DNA of 64,000 nucleotides from Meconema thalassinum. Its lineage: Eukaryota > Arthropoda > Insecta > Orthoptera > Tettigoniidae. The position numbers and the translations under genes are program-made. Location of the stretch: NCBI GenBank assembly GCA_946902985.2, contig OX336399.1, positions 165,522,911 to 165,586,910 of the forward strand, in the 5' to 3' direction. Of this stretch, positions 52,901-63,744 are shown piece after piece; the stretch's first letter is position 1; every line of letters starts with the position of its first letter. The notes below the pieces were generated by a model, which saw only the letters and a list, made by a program, of their open reading frames with translations, had not been told where the DNA came from and searched no databases.

Positions 52901-54582
52901 ACATGGTTAAGTGGAGTTTGTGGTAGGCATTTTGTGGAAGTTGCCATGTGATAGTTGCCACGTTGATAATGTATTTTGAAGCAGACATGAGGTCGTCGTA
53001 CCCAGTCTAGCGTATTTGTTGAGATTCATGCTGTATGTGCTGAATATTTATGGAGTTTTTGTGGAATAATTGTTGTATTCAAATGTGATATTTGAAGTAT
53101 TGAGGAAATGTAATGTCGTTGTGGATAGTTAGATCCAACGTGATGTCGTGGAGGCAATAATATTTTTTTGGCATGATAAATTAAATACGAGATATAACTT
53201 GGAAGTGATAAAACTGTAAGACAACGTTCTATAAACCTTATTAAACAATTTGTTAGGAAATTAAACAAATAAATAAAGTTGATAATACAAGATTTTCTGA
53301 AAATAATAATTAATGAAATAATAATCTGAGATTTAAGCATATTAACGATCTGACCTAATGAAATAAAAATCAGAATGAATAGATGAAATAATAAAAAACT
53401 AAATAACCAGAAGATTGAAATTTAAATAATTTGATAAATTAAAGTTTGGAATAAATCGATGAATTAAATAAATGGATGAATTAAAGATTGGTTAATTAAA
53501 CTGATTTAGATAAATTAATAGACGATTGTAATGATGATGAATAACTGAATTAGAAGGTGATAATTAACTAAAGAAGCTGATGATTAATGAATTTATATGG
53601 AATTAAATAAATTTAATTGAGATATAATTTGAAGGAATTGCAACTTGAGTTGAGAATTTAAATGATTAAATGGTGATGAATTAAGGATTCTGACAGGAAT
53701 ATGTAGAATTTTGAAGTGAGAATTAATGTGAGAAATATTTAATTTTGATGATGACGATAACGATGACCAATGAGCCATGAATTTTCTGTAATTCACAGAT
53801 AAGAGATTATGAATGACAATGTAAATAGTGTAAATTAATTATTCGATGTTTAGGAGCATTTAATTAACATGTGCAACATTCAAATTATGCCATGCAAACC
53901 ATAAAATACTTGATATTTAATATATGTGATTATAATATGTGTATGTTTAGACAGATTAATAACTTTTTTAAATCCACATTGATGATGTTAAATTAAAGAG
54001 AAATTAGGTCTCAGGTTTCACAAATGTCAGTGACGAAAGACTTAGTGCTACAGTGATCCTGAGAACCCAAGAGAACTTTAGAGATTTTTCTTGTTATGTG
54101 GATGAAATAATTTTAGATTAGAAAGGTGATGGTTCGATTTTTGGACAATGACAATTTAACGTTGGCATTCGACCATACTCTCAGGTAGGAGTTATATTTA
54201 AAATGTCTGTCTGACTATCAAAGTAAAATAAATTTGTTTTTATCTTAGTTGTGATCTGATGATGGTGTGATGTTCCTTTTTCTTTCCTTGTCTTGAGTAA
54301 GGCTTATCCGGAAAGGAAGTGGTTTGCTAGGAATTCAGTTGATGGCGCCCATTTATATTTGCATTATTTCTATTAAACTTAAGCCCGTAACGACCCTAGA
54401 GATACTTTGTTTCGTGATACCCACTGCTTTTTCGATAACTCAGCTGAATTTCCGACACATTCCTTATTTGACTAGAGGTTCATTTAACTCCGCTCTGTCC
54501 CGGAACTCCAGGAATGCGATGTTATAGCAGATGGGTCATCGCATCCCCAGGACGAACGGATACAGTAGTTTGGCGACCACTA
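49973..54582. mobile_element. hAT-type DNA transposon, nonautonomous or decayed, 4.6 kb
   Basis: The ends are (G/T)AGTGGTCGCCAAACT at 49973 and inverted at 54582. The perfect 8-bp duplication ATTTAGAT lies at 49965-49972 and 54583-54590. An 8-bp duplication with AGTGGTCGCCAA-type ends is diagnostic of hAT elements. The surrounding LINE is continuous once the insertion is removed. Inside I find no hAT transposase; frames are short. The middle and right parts are very AT-rich with irregular 'aattaaataaatgg' words (about 53330-53800). A poly-A run (50040-50075) and a 90-bp tandem duplication (52195-52380) are also present. Either it is a large nonautonomous element or its transposase has decayed beyond recognition. 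Confidence 0.85.
52195..52380 (+). repeat. Two-copy tandem duplication inside the hAT element
   Basis: 'ggtctttcgtatttatacga', '-tgta-ggtgg-tac-catcttac', 'atcatcc-ag' occurs twice, about 90 bp apart (starts near 52213 and 52302), with about ten differences. Confidence 0.85.
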
Positions 54583-54747
54583 ATTTAGATCAAATCCAGC
54601 AGCAATGAGTGACACTTACTGGTCTTCTAGATTGCTGTCGTTGCTGTGATGGATGGCAGAATTCTTGGTGCAATGGCAAAGAGGGTGATGCAAAGTTTTT
54701 CTTAATTTCCCTCAGTAGAGCTTACTTCCTAATTAACCTATTATTTA

Positions 54748-54950
54748 GCTTCACACAGGTGTAATTATTGGAAGGTTCTTTAACATGCCATAAATCTATG
54801 ACATGGGCCCGCCGGCTTTACTTCCCCTCCGAAGGAAGGCATACTGAGGGATTTTTAAAGCTCTTAAAAATCTAACGACTTTGGCATGGTTTGAACCCGC
54901 GATCTTGGGTATAGAAACTCAGCATGCTACCAACTACGCCACCGAAGCCA
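54748..54950 (-). mobile_element. tRNA-derived SINE, third subfamily, copy
   Basis: Closely matches 40672-40872, including 'ctttacttcccctccgaagg' and 'agcatgctaccaactacgcc'. B box as GCGGGTTCAAACCATGCCAA. Confidence 0.88.
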
Positions 54951-55051
54951 CTATCACTTTCACTTTACAGATTAGTCTTCCAAGATACAGGTGCCACTGA
55001 ACTTGGCTGTGCCAGCGTTTGTGGTTATGAATCGGCACATGCTAATAGAGC

Positions 55052-56030
55052 CTCTGTTGTTGTTGTTGTTGTTTGAGTCTTCAGTCTTTCGACTGGTTTG
55101 ATGCTGCTTTCCAAGCTTCCCTGTCCTGAGCTAATCGTTTCATGTCTACATAGCTACCACACCCTACATCCGAGGAAATCTATTTAACATATTCTAACCT
55201 TGGTCTACCCCTAGGGTTCTTATCCTCGACCCTTCTTTCTATAACTAAGTTTGCTATTCCTGGGTGTCTTGGTATGTGTCCTACCAACCTATCTCTTCTC
55301 TAGCAGGGCTGGCTGCGTGGCTCAGGGGTAACGTTCTCGCTTGCTGAGCCCAAGGTTGCAGGTTCAAATCCTGGCGCAGTCAGCTGGCATTTGTGGGTGC
55401 GCAAATGCGAGGGAGCAGTGTCAGTAGATTTACTGGCACGTTAAAGATCCCCTTCGGGGCAAAATTCCGGCACCCCGGCGTCTCTAAAAGCCAGCGTAGT
55501 TAAAAGGGACGTAAAACAAATAACATTAATTAATTACTCTTCTCTAGCAGTCGCCAGAAACATCTCTCCTCGCCTACTAGCCTTAATACCTCTTCGTTTT
55601 TAACCCTATATACCCATCTGATCTTCATCATTCTCCTGTAACACCACATTTCAAACGCTTCTATTCACCTCTTTTCTGCTCCTCCAACTGTCCAAATTTC
55701 ACTTCCATAGAGCACTACGCTCCGGACAAAAGCTTTCAAAAATGACTTCCTAATACCTAAATCTATATTCGATGTCAACAGATTCCTTTTCTGTAGAAAT
55801 GCTTTCCTTACCTGTGCTAACTTACTTTTTATATCCACTTTGCCTCGTCCATCACTGGTTATTTTGTGTCCTAAGTAACATAAGTCACCTACTGACTTTA
55901 GCTTTTCACCTGCCAATTCGACATCCATAGGGGTCTCTGATTTCTTCCGACTGCATTCCAATATTTTGTTTTACATTTATTAATTTTGATCATGAATTCC
56001 TTCCTCAAGACAGAATCCATACCATTTAAA
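55052..56030 (-). pseudogene. LINE C-terminal fragment with (CAA)n 3' tail, split by a SINE
   Basis: Reading leftward: RKEFMIKINKCKTK, a one-base frame change, then CSRKKSETPMDVELAGEKLK, LCYLGHKITSDGRG and KAFVRSVVLYGSEIW. An in-frame TGA follows AEKR, then IEAFEMWCYRRMMKIRWVYR. After the SINE, RLVGHIPRHPGIANLVIERR and MKRLAQDREAWKAASNQ follow and the element ends in (CAA)n at 55052-55068. This is the post-RT region of a LINE often annotated as endonuclease-reverse transcriptase. The RT palm is missing. Confidence 0.83.
55307..55536 (+). mobile_element. tRNA-derived SINE, second subfamily, with 14-bp target duplication
   Basis: 230 bp flanked by CTCTTCTCTAGCAG at 55293-55306 and 55537-55550. 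The head has GGCTGGCTGCGTGGCTCAGG (A box) and GCAGGTTCAAATCCTGGCGC (B box). The body has TAGATTTACTGGCACGTTAA and ATCCCCTTCGGGGCAAAATT and ends in a short AT-rich tail. It looks full-length and young, and splits the surrounding LINE fragment. Confidence 0.95.
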
Positions 56031-56035
56031 AAAAA

Positions 56036-56366
56036 TCCTCTCGGCACGCCGGAAGGCGTAGGTAGATTTCACCGGGCAAACTAGGAGATAGGCTACAATA
56101 GGCAAAATATGCAGGTTTTCGTAGGAGGATCAGACCTCATTTATTGCGAGAAAATATTTTACTATTGGAGGTTAATTAACTTTTTTTCGTCTTTCTATGC
56201 ATATGTTTAACATTTTATTGTCTTATGGGGATGGTATCCTTCTTGCCATTTGGGGTTCATTTTTATACTTGTGATCACACTGTCCTTATGCAAGGTTTGG
56301 AACTGATGTGTAACTATCTAACAGTCTGTTACTTCTTCACGCAAAATTTTATCACCCGCAGAGACG
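56036..56366. other. Intergenic, no gene seen
   Basis: Unique-looking sequence between the LINE fragment and family X. The frame from 56225 to 56437 is short, runs into family X and has no recognisable domain. Confidence 0.5.
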
Positions 56367-56620
56367 TTGGTTGGTTCCTCAGTTTAGGGGCTGCGACAAG
56401 GTGGTCATGTAACCCCGTGTACATTGGTTGTGTGTAGAAACTGTCTGATAAACCGTGTTAATTGCGATGACTGTATTAGTCTGTAATTCAGGTAAGGTCT
56501 GCAGACGGTCAATTTTAAGTAGTAGTACCTAATTTTGTACCAAATACTACCGTCAACGACACCTAGCTGTGAACTTGGCTGCTAGATGCCACCGCAACCA
56601 GCAACTTGCAACGAACGTTG
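56367..56620 (+). repeat. Family X repeat, copy
   Basis: Begins 'ttggttggttcctcagttta' and ends near 'caacttgcaacgaacgttg', with the same internal order as at 40359 but more substitutions. Confidence 0.8.
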
Positions 56621-56752
56621 TAACTTCCCCTCCGAAGGAAAGCATGCTGAGTTTCTTTTAGCGCTCTTAGAAAATCCGGCGACTTTGGCCGGCTTTGAAC
56701 CAGTGACCTTGGGCATAGAAGTTCAGCATGCTACCAGTTAGCCGCTTCCCTC
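56621..56752 (-). mobile_element. Partial tRNA-derived SINE, third subfamily
   Basis: Contains 'acttcccctccgaaggaaag' and the head ('ggctttgaaccagtgacctt', 'agcatgctaccagttagccg'). The 3' part is missing and it joins family X directly, as if the two insert together or recombined. Confidence 0.78.
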
Positions 56753-56762
56753 ATAGTCAGAT

Positions 56763-58195
56763 GGAACAAGAAGTTCCGTGACGAACTAAAGAGCCTACTT
56801 TTCTTAAAATTAAGATTCATGCCAATGATTAATCTACAGTATATGAACCAATCTAGAATAATGACGAAATTAATTTGGTAATATCGAAATGTCTTAATTA
56901 GTTCGAAATACTCTATACTAGGCATAATATAGCATAATAGAGCAATGCAGTTGGCAGCCCTTGTGACTGAATATATTCTTAATTCCATCTCTTAAGGTAC
57001 AGAATATAAAATGTGGTTGAAGTCCAAAGGACGTTACATGGAGTTAGACATTGGATCTATTAGTACACGTAAAAGCATGTTGGCAACAATGTCATGCGAG
57101 TGCTGGTCAGAAATAATCTGAAATATTATGATATCTTTTTGTGCCAATTTTGGATGAAATCCATTTGTTGGTATGGAAGTTACATGCATTTTAAAATTGG
57201 AGCTATCATCAGGCATAGAATCATGCTGGCCGCACTGACTTATATTAATTACTCCGAATCAATCTAGAATGTCAGGTGCTATTCGTGTGCAAAGTATAAA
57301 GCTGTTGGCTTGCATGCTTTCTGATATATTGATATTAGGGTAAAAAAATAGACATCATTTATTAGCAGTTGGCAGCCCTGATTGCTCTTAAGAATACTTA
57401 TAGTCATCTGTTATGTTACACTTAGCACATACGAAATTTGGTTGAAATCCAACTGACAGTATATAAGTTACATGTATTTAAAAATTGGTCCTATCAGCAG
57501 GCTTGGAATCATGTTGGTAGCACTGATATTCATTAGTTGCTCCAAATTAATCTAGAATATCAGGCACTATACGTGCGCGAAGGTTAAGGCTGTTGGCTCG
57601 CATACTTCCTGATATATTGGTATTTGGATAAAGAAATAGAGAGAGCATTAATTGACAGTTGGCAGCCCTGGTGGCTCTTAAGAATACTCTCAGTCATATC
57701 AGTTTATGTACACATAGTACATACGAAATTTGGTTGAAATTCAATTGATAGTGTAGGAGTTATATGCATTTAAACATTGGACCTATCAGTAGGCTTAGAA
57801 TCATTTTGGCAACACTGTAATGTATGGCCTCCTGAAAATTAAACTGAAGTATTATTATCTATACATGTGCCAATTTTGGAATAGTCCCCATGTATATATT
57901 CCAAGATATCCAACATGGAGCTGAAATTTCAATTATGATTTTTCAGCAGTTGGTAGCACTGACATCATTTTCAAGTATGACGTTGAGAAGTCCCGGTATA
58001 TATCTTTACTCATACCAAATTTGGTTTCGATTACTTCAGCCGTTTAGGAGTTGATAGGGGGGGCACACAGACAGACAGACATACAGACAGAAGGACAGAC
58101 AGACAGACAGGCAGACAGACATTTTCCCGGATCGATCTCATAAGACTACTTTTTCCACATTTTTACAAAATGTGAAAAGTAGGCTAAAAATTAAT
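56763..58195. mobile_element. Family A nonautonomous repeat, copy 2
   Basis: Starts 'aacaagaagttccgtgacga' and AGCCTACTTTTC (about 56787). It ends in a hairpin, CTACTTTTTCCACATTTT with AAAATGTGAAAAGTAG, then GCTAAAAATT near 58195. Inside are three units of about 300 bp with 'ttggcagccctg', 'acatacgaaatttggttgaa' and 'aattaatctagaat'. A (CAGA)n run at 58065-58120 precedes the hairpin. No coding frame. Confidence 0.82.
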
Positions 58196-58744
58196 GTGAT
58201 CTCGTCAATGGCGTTGTCTTGGCAACCTCTGATAGCTCATCCCTCATCAATTTAGAAGCGTTGTCATGGTAACCTCAGATGGCACTTGGCATTTTCTTTA
58301 ATTCCGAAATCATTTTTCTCATCCCTTGGCGTATTAGTAGGTCATATCAAAAATTCTTTCAGACAAAAGTTTTAGGTAATTATTAGGGGAATATTTTCCA
58401 TTTTGTACGGTTTTGATATTGTGCCTATTAAGAGAGATATGATTAATGTTTCCCGAAAAACCCACTTTTTTCCACCCCTTTGGTCAATGGTTGGTGCTAT
58501 CAAAAAACTTACTTGACATACATTTTTGGCATTTATCCGACACATATTTGAATGGATTCGATATTTCACGTATTAAGAGAGTTATAGCGAAATTCACTTT
58601 TTCGAAAAAAGCCCCTCATTTTCACCCCCTTCGACCGATTTTGCCCATTAACGAACTCGACCGAGATTGGAATGGGCTACTTATTATGTAAAAAATTCAA
58701 ACTGATTGGTGCAAAATTACGGCAGTTATCGTGTCCAAAATAAA

Positions 58745-58784
<40 letters not shown>

Positions 58785-59270
58785 CATAAATTATGTATAA
58801 ACTTTTGAACTGACGGTGGTGTTAGGGTCTGGGGGATGTGAAACGCGAAGATATGTCGACATTTTCCGGAAGTCGAAACATGGTACCCATTGCAATAACT
58901 TAGTTTGCTTTCTAATGAAATCTACCTAACTCATTCAGATCCTCTGGTGTGTCGGCTAAGATGAAGACGTCATCAGTCACAAGAAATGGCAAACTGATTT
59001 AAGCACGTACATCGCATGTTATAGGGTAGCCTCAACCATCTATTGAGTCACGCACGCGGGTTACCTAATAATAACTAGGGAAATTCTTAGAGTACGCTAA
59101 AAGGTTCTCAGTCCGAGACTGAAAGCACTGAAAAAACACGACAGAATTTATGGCATCCATGAACCGACAAACATTATCATCCAGTCAAGTAAAACTCATA
59201 AGTTCTTAATAAAAGAAATTCAATCTATTGTCGAGTTCATAAATTGCTGGTCACGCTGCTTATAATAGTA
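58196..59270. other. Intergenic, no gene seen
   Basis: Contains two similar 'gttgtc--gg-aac' palindromes (58211-58224, 58260-58273), repeated 'attaagagag-tat' phrases near 58427 and 58573, and a (TA)n run. No supported gene. Confidence 0.5.
58748..58782. repeat. (TA)n microsatellite
   Basis: About 16 TA units. Confidence 0.95.
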
Positions 59271-59274
59271 CATT

Positions 59275-59391
59275 ATGCAACGAGGCTATAATGGCAATAA
59301 TTAAGACACGAGTATGTTTGTAAAACGAGCGTAGGGAGTTTTATACTTTCCATACGTGAGTCTTAATTACCATTATAGGCGAGTTGCATGC
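59275..59391. repeat. Imperfect inverted repeat, about 40-bp arms
   Basis: The left arm TGCAACGAGGCTATAATGGC and onward pairs with the right arm, which on the minus strand reads TGCAACTCGCCTATAATGGT. Both arms continue with AATTAAGAC and ACG-TATG. The loop is about 30-35 bases. Possibly a small MITE or foldback element. Confidence 0.7.
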
Positions 59392-59600
59392 GACTGTTTA
59401 TGTTCGACGATAATTATAACTTTATTATATGTTTTAACATAAATATTCATAAATATCTGTGGGATTCATTTACTTCAGTTAGTGAAAAGGCCGCCTTGGA
59501 TTTGCTGACTGAACAGAGCGCATGCGTGGGTCAAAGAATTTAGAAAGCAGAGACCATTTACTTTGCTTGTCAATGCTATTGTTTACAGCCTGCATGATGT

Positions 59601-59960
59601 CTAGTGCCGATCATAACTAGCATTCACTAATATTGTCACCGAAGTCGTTTGAAAGCAATGCGCTGTGTAGAAATTGTTGTTGGGGATATTACGGTACAGT
59701 GCTATTTCTTGTCTCACATTCGCCAGTTTATTTACGCGAACATATGGGACGGTGCACTTTCCATGTCGGTAATTTATATAGAAGGATGCTGTGTTGCTAA
59801 CTTTTGGACGTAGATTCATAAATTTCTTGCATATGTCATAGTATTTTCTTGTTACCGTAAAGGTTCGTGCTGATTTTGTCTTTGTGTTTGGGATTGCAAC
59901 TACAATGGTTGATCCGATATCCAATTTGAACTTGCAAATCATGTAATTCATGTCCGGCAT
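59601..59960 (-). pseudogene. Crypton-type tyrosine recombinase remnant
   Basis: The frame reads STIVVAIPNTKTKSARTFTV, then YYDICKKFMNLRPKVSNTAS, FYINYRHGKCTV and FYTAHCFQTTSVTILVNASY. This is the catalytic half of the tyrosine recombinases carried by insect Cryptons and related domesticated genes. The H of the HxxR box is present (HCF), but the expected arginine is Q, a change explained by one CpG transition. The downstream catalytic tyrosine region is missing (stop at 59601). An overlapping frame, 59836-60192, is not recognisable and includes the decayed upstream part at best. Confidence 0.65.
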
Positions 59961-60403
59961 GTTGGATTTTGAGCTGATGCGCGTAGCTATCGTTACCTAA
60001 TTGGTCAATGCATGAGGTCTGATGTTTCATAATGAAAAACACTACTATAATGACCCTCATTATGATACAGTTTTCTGAGGTATAATATTTACCTTTCGAA
60101 ACCGTCAAACATAAAATGACATAAAGACATTTGACATTTGAAAACTCTTTTAGAAAAATATTGGTACAATTGTATCTACAGTAGTCGGGCAAATATAACT
60201 TCCGACTTGGAAGTTCATCGGTCAGCTGGCGTCAACGCTCTGTTCACAACAGCAGGAGGAGATTTCGAGTAATCATCGATTTAAATCGATCTGCCGAATC
60301 AGTTTCTTTTGGTCGGCAACTCGGCACTCCGTTCTTATAAGCACGCAGGCTATTGTTTGGAGGAGGGGTAGGTTGTTATTTTGTCCTTGTGGTTAGTTTT
60401 GGT

Positions 60404-60607
60404 ATGATGAAGAAAATAAATAACTATTTAACACCGACCCACGCATTGAAAAAGCTGAAAGTTAATGATTCGAACATAAACAATGACGGAGAAACGCCAA
60501 CAGTGTCATGTGGTGATGCAAAGGAAGATGACAAGAAAGAGCTTTCAACCGGGTGGAACAGTGGGACGGAAGATATTCCCGAATGCTTGAATTTGGAGAA
60601 AAAGTAG
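60404..60607 (+). CDS. Unrecognised short frame, 67 codons
   Basis: Starts MMKKINNYLTPTHALKKLKV and ends in an acidic, Glu/Asp-rich tail to a TAG at 60605. The K-K-I-x-x-Y-L start resembles the N-terminus of transposase or nuclear proteins, but no domain is present. It lies head to head with the recombinase remnant, about 200 bases from 60192. It could be a first exon or chance. Confidence 0.25.
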   Translation: MMKKINNYLTPTHALKKLKVNDSNINNDGETPTVSCGDAKEDDKKELSTGWNSGTEDIPECLNLEKK

Positions 60608-61001
60608 AAATTTTGCAGCAAGTACGAATGGTTGGTAGTAAAATGTTTATAAATACTGAGTGCAGTTACCACTTTGACATGTTGACCACAAATAAATTAA
60701 CCTAATGCAACCTCTCATTTAACATGCCAGCCCGAAAAGTAATAACCTGACTCTGCAAATTGCCGAGAATTGCAAGATCGTGGTGTTTTGTTTACTACAA
60801 TTGAGAGTACCCCTTAAATGTTTTTTTTAGAAAAAAAAAAGCACTGATAAAATGCATAAAACCATAAGTCAATATATATTGTACTTTAATATCGTACCGG
60901 ATTCAGTCACATTGTAACCTTCCTAGCCGTAATTTAGCACATGAAAAGATGCAAGAACATACACTTAATATAAATTTGCCGTAACAGAGGATGTTATCAA
61001 A
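60608..61001. other. Intergenic, no gene seen
   Basis: AT-rich, with an A-run near 60830. No supported feature. Confidence 0.5.
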
Positions 61002-61841
61002 AATTCTAACAAGAAGTTCCGTGAAGAACTATACAGCCTACTTTTCATGCCAATGATTATTCTACAGTATATGAATCTATCTAGAATAATGACGAAATTA
61101 AGTTGGTAATATCGAAATATCTAATTATTTCAAAATATACCTGGTATAATGTAGCCTAATAGAGCACTACAGTTGGCAGCCCTGGTGACTGAATATATTC
61201 TTAGTTCCATCTCTTAAGGTACAGAATACAAAATTTGGTTGAAGTCCATTGGAAGTTACATGCAGTTAGACACTGGATCTATCAGCACGCGTAAAAGCAT
61301 GTTGGCAACAATGTCATGTGTGTGCTTGTCAGAAATAATCTGAAATATTATGATATCTTGTTGTGTCAATTTCGGATGAAATCCATTTGTTAGTATAGAA
61401 GTTACATGTATTTAAAAATTGGTCTTATCAGCAGGCATAGAATCATGTTGGCAGCACTGACTTATATTAATCACTCCAAATTAATCTAGAATGTCAGGTG
61501 CTATACGTGTGCAAAGTATAGAACTGTTGGCTTGCATACTTTCTGATATATTGATATTAAGGTAAAAATAATATAGACAGCATTTATTAACAGTTGGTAG
61601 CCCTGATTGCTCTTAACAATACTTATAGTCATATCTGTCATGTTACACATTGCACATACGAAATTTGGTGGAAATCCAACTGATAGTATAGAACTTACAT
61701 GTATTTTAAAATTGGTACTATCAGTAAGCTTATAATCATGTTGGTAGAACTGAAGTATATAAGTTACTCCAAATTAATCTAAAATGTCAGATTATACGTG
61801 TGCATAGTTTAAATCTGTCGGCTTGCATACTTTCCGATATA

Positions 61842-62595
61842 CAGTATAACCCCTCAAATCCGAACTAATTGGGGCTGTAGCCTGTTCGGATTTCAATTTG
61901 TTCGGATTAGCCGAAATATATCCATAACATAATGACCAGCCCTCGTTACGGTATAGGACTGTACATTGAGCGAGACAGACTGGTTTGGCGCAAACAGCGA
62001 ACATGAAATAGTGAGTCTGGTCCAAAGTGAACATGACGGCAATGTAGCTAATGCCAGTGAGGAAGAAGAAACTTCGGCAGACATGTGACTTATACTGAAG
62101 CTGCATCTGCTGTTGACATCGCATTGCGCTTCGTAGAACAACGCGCAGCAGCCACGCCAAACGATGTCATCCTAGTGCAACGCTGGCGCGCAATTGCCTC
62201 CGAGGGAAAGTTTTCGTCACTTCTACAATATTGAAGATAACTGATTTCAAGTGAAATATTAAGTGATATTTTGTGTGTTTCTATTGCTATTTCATTGTTT
62301 TAGCAAAGTGATTACATACGGAATAATAATAAACAACGTTTCCGTTTCTCAATCCTGAATGGGATAAGTAGTCTATGTAGGCACTTTTGCACTATGCTAA
62401 CTGTACTTCTTGTTAATTTGTCAACTAATTATGTAAAATGCGGTCATAATGCAGAGTATATGATTGTTTTATGACTAAATAAATACGTTTCTCTTTTTTG
62501 CGTGTATTTTTTCAAACTTCAAATTGTCGAAAGATCCTCGTTCGGATTACCCGGGATTTCGGATTTCCGGGGTTCGGAAATGAGGGGTTTCACTG
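61842..62595 (+). mobile_element. Tigger/pogo-like transposon remnant, 754 bp
   Basis: The left end CAGTATAACCCCTCAAATCC and the inverted right end CAGTGAAACCCCTCATTTCC match at 16 of 20 positions. TA flanks both sides (61840-61841, 62596-62597). The family A copy is continuous once it is removed. It encodes only the transposase C-terminus. Confidence 0.9.
61997..62234 (+). pseudogene. Tigger-like transposase C-terminus
   Basis: SEHEIVSLVQSEHDGNVANA, a frameshift near 62085, then TYTEAASAVDIALRFVEQRA and RWRAIASEGKFSSLLQY with a stop at 62232. The A-x-x-x-ALRFVEQ...LxxWRxIA pattern is the familiar helical tail of jerky/Tigger transposases. The DDE domain is deleted. Confidence 0.82.
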
Positions 62596-62984
62596 TATTG
62601 GTATTTGGATTTGAAAAAATAGAGAGAGCAATTATTAACAGTTGGCAGCCCTGGTGGCTCTTAAGAATACACTCAGTTATATCTGTTTATGTACACATTT
62701 TACATACAAAATTTGGTTGAAATCCAATTCTTAGTGTAGAAGTTATATGCATTTAAACATTGGACTAATCAGAAGGCTTAAAATTATTTTGGCAACACTG
62801 TCATGTATGGCCTCCTGGAAATTAAACTGAAATAGTATTATCCACATGTGTGCCAATTTTGGAATAGCTCCCAAGCACGGCCGACTGAATGCGCTCATAC
62901 CGGCCTAGACAATGATACCTTTTTCATGAAATCTTGTTAGTTACTCAACTGCTCACACAGCGCTGTTCACCAAGCATTGCACGA

Positions 62985-63473
62985 CTAAGACTTCTTTCTA
63001 CTTAGTGTATAACAAAGTCCCCGATTCTTGGATATCACGGGTAATCTCGAGAACCACTGGATGGATTTTGATGCGGCTTTCACCATTCTATACAGGTAAT
63101 ATCGAGGAAGATTTCTGTAGAAAATAATTTATTTATGATCAAAGGGAGCCAAGCAGTAACGATTTTAGATTTCAGTGAATAGGTCGAAGAAAGAACTTGA
63201 CGTCCGTGCGCTTTTTAAGCTTACGCTGGACAAACCGTTAAAAATATCAATATACTATGAGTGTAAGAATTGTTCAGCATGAAAAATTGTACAAAAAAAT
63301 CCGCGTGAGCATATCTCTATCTTCGATACATCGCCCACTATAAGTGTTTTTAGTTTGGACGGGAGGGGGATTTGGCTTGCACCTCGCCATTCTTAAATTA
63401 CGTCTGACAGGAATTCCTTGCACATTCATAGCCTAACTGTTCCCGGGCGAAGCCGGGGCGGGTTGCTAGTGAC
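62985..63473. mobile_element. Probable nonautonomous Helitron-like repeat
   Basis: The right end has the hairpin CCCGGGCGAAGCCGGG (about 63440-63456) followed by 'gcgggttg' and CTAGT, the CTRR-T end typical of Helitrons. The left part has 'tctacttagtgtataacaaa' and 'ctggatggattttgatgcgg', phrases common in such repeats. It has no long inverted ends. The left boundary is uncertain; the segment 62874-62984 may belong to it or to another insertion. Confidence 0.5.
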
Positions 63474-63744
63474 ACTATTATATTATCATTATAATTCCCA
63501 CAATATCAAAATGCAAATTATATCACAAAATAAAATAGCGTGCTAATAAATCTAAGAGAAATTAGACATACCTTGCACACAGTTGAATTCGATCAGAATC
63601 ACTCGGTTTTCATTAAAGTTTATGCATTTTTCTGCTGAACGGTTTGGAAGTTCGGCAACAGGAAACTAGGACTGTTATTTACTTAAAATATTCATTTTTG
63701 TATTTTTGTACTATTTGTGTTCATGATTTCATTACATTGTCAGA
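63474..63744. other. Intergenic, no gene seen
   Basis: AT-rich sequence without supported features. Confidence 0.5.

Larger units (their letters stand above)
49641..54736 (-). pseudogene. LINE C-terminal fragment split by a hAT-type element
   Basis: The upstream part (54736-54583) reads SPSLPLHQEFCHPSQQ and on to SRRPVSVT. The downstream part (49972-49641) reads HLNESWKHEWSTKSLGTSAH, then RINRLRTGHGCCNYFRYKWG and SPMCECNLEEQTIEHLVQRC. Both align with consecutive segments of the plus-strand copy at 47690-48548 (LPVHQEFC and RLRTGHGRCNFLRHKWG). The frame has stops near the junction, so the copy was probably dead before or after the hAT insertion. A TTTA-rich stretch at 49570-49600 may be its tail. 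Confidence 0.85.
61002..62873. mobile_element. Family A nonautonomous repeat, copy 3, split by a Tigger-like element
   Basis: Begins 'taacaagaagttccgtgaag' and AGCCTACTTTTC (about 61037). It follows copy 2 unit by unit ('ttccatctcttaaggtacag', 'gaaatttggtggaaatccaa', 'ttggtagccctgattgctct'). It is interrupted at 61842-62595 and breaks off at 62873 in 'ggaatagctccc', so the terminal hairpin end is lost. Confidence 0.8.

Noticed and set aside
49973..54582. First read as a solo LTR because the ends look like TGGTCGCCAAAC...GTTTGGCGACCA
   Set aside because: No 4-6 bp duplication fits TG/CA ends, while moving the boundary gives a perfect 8-bp duplication and hAT-type ends.
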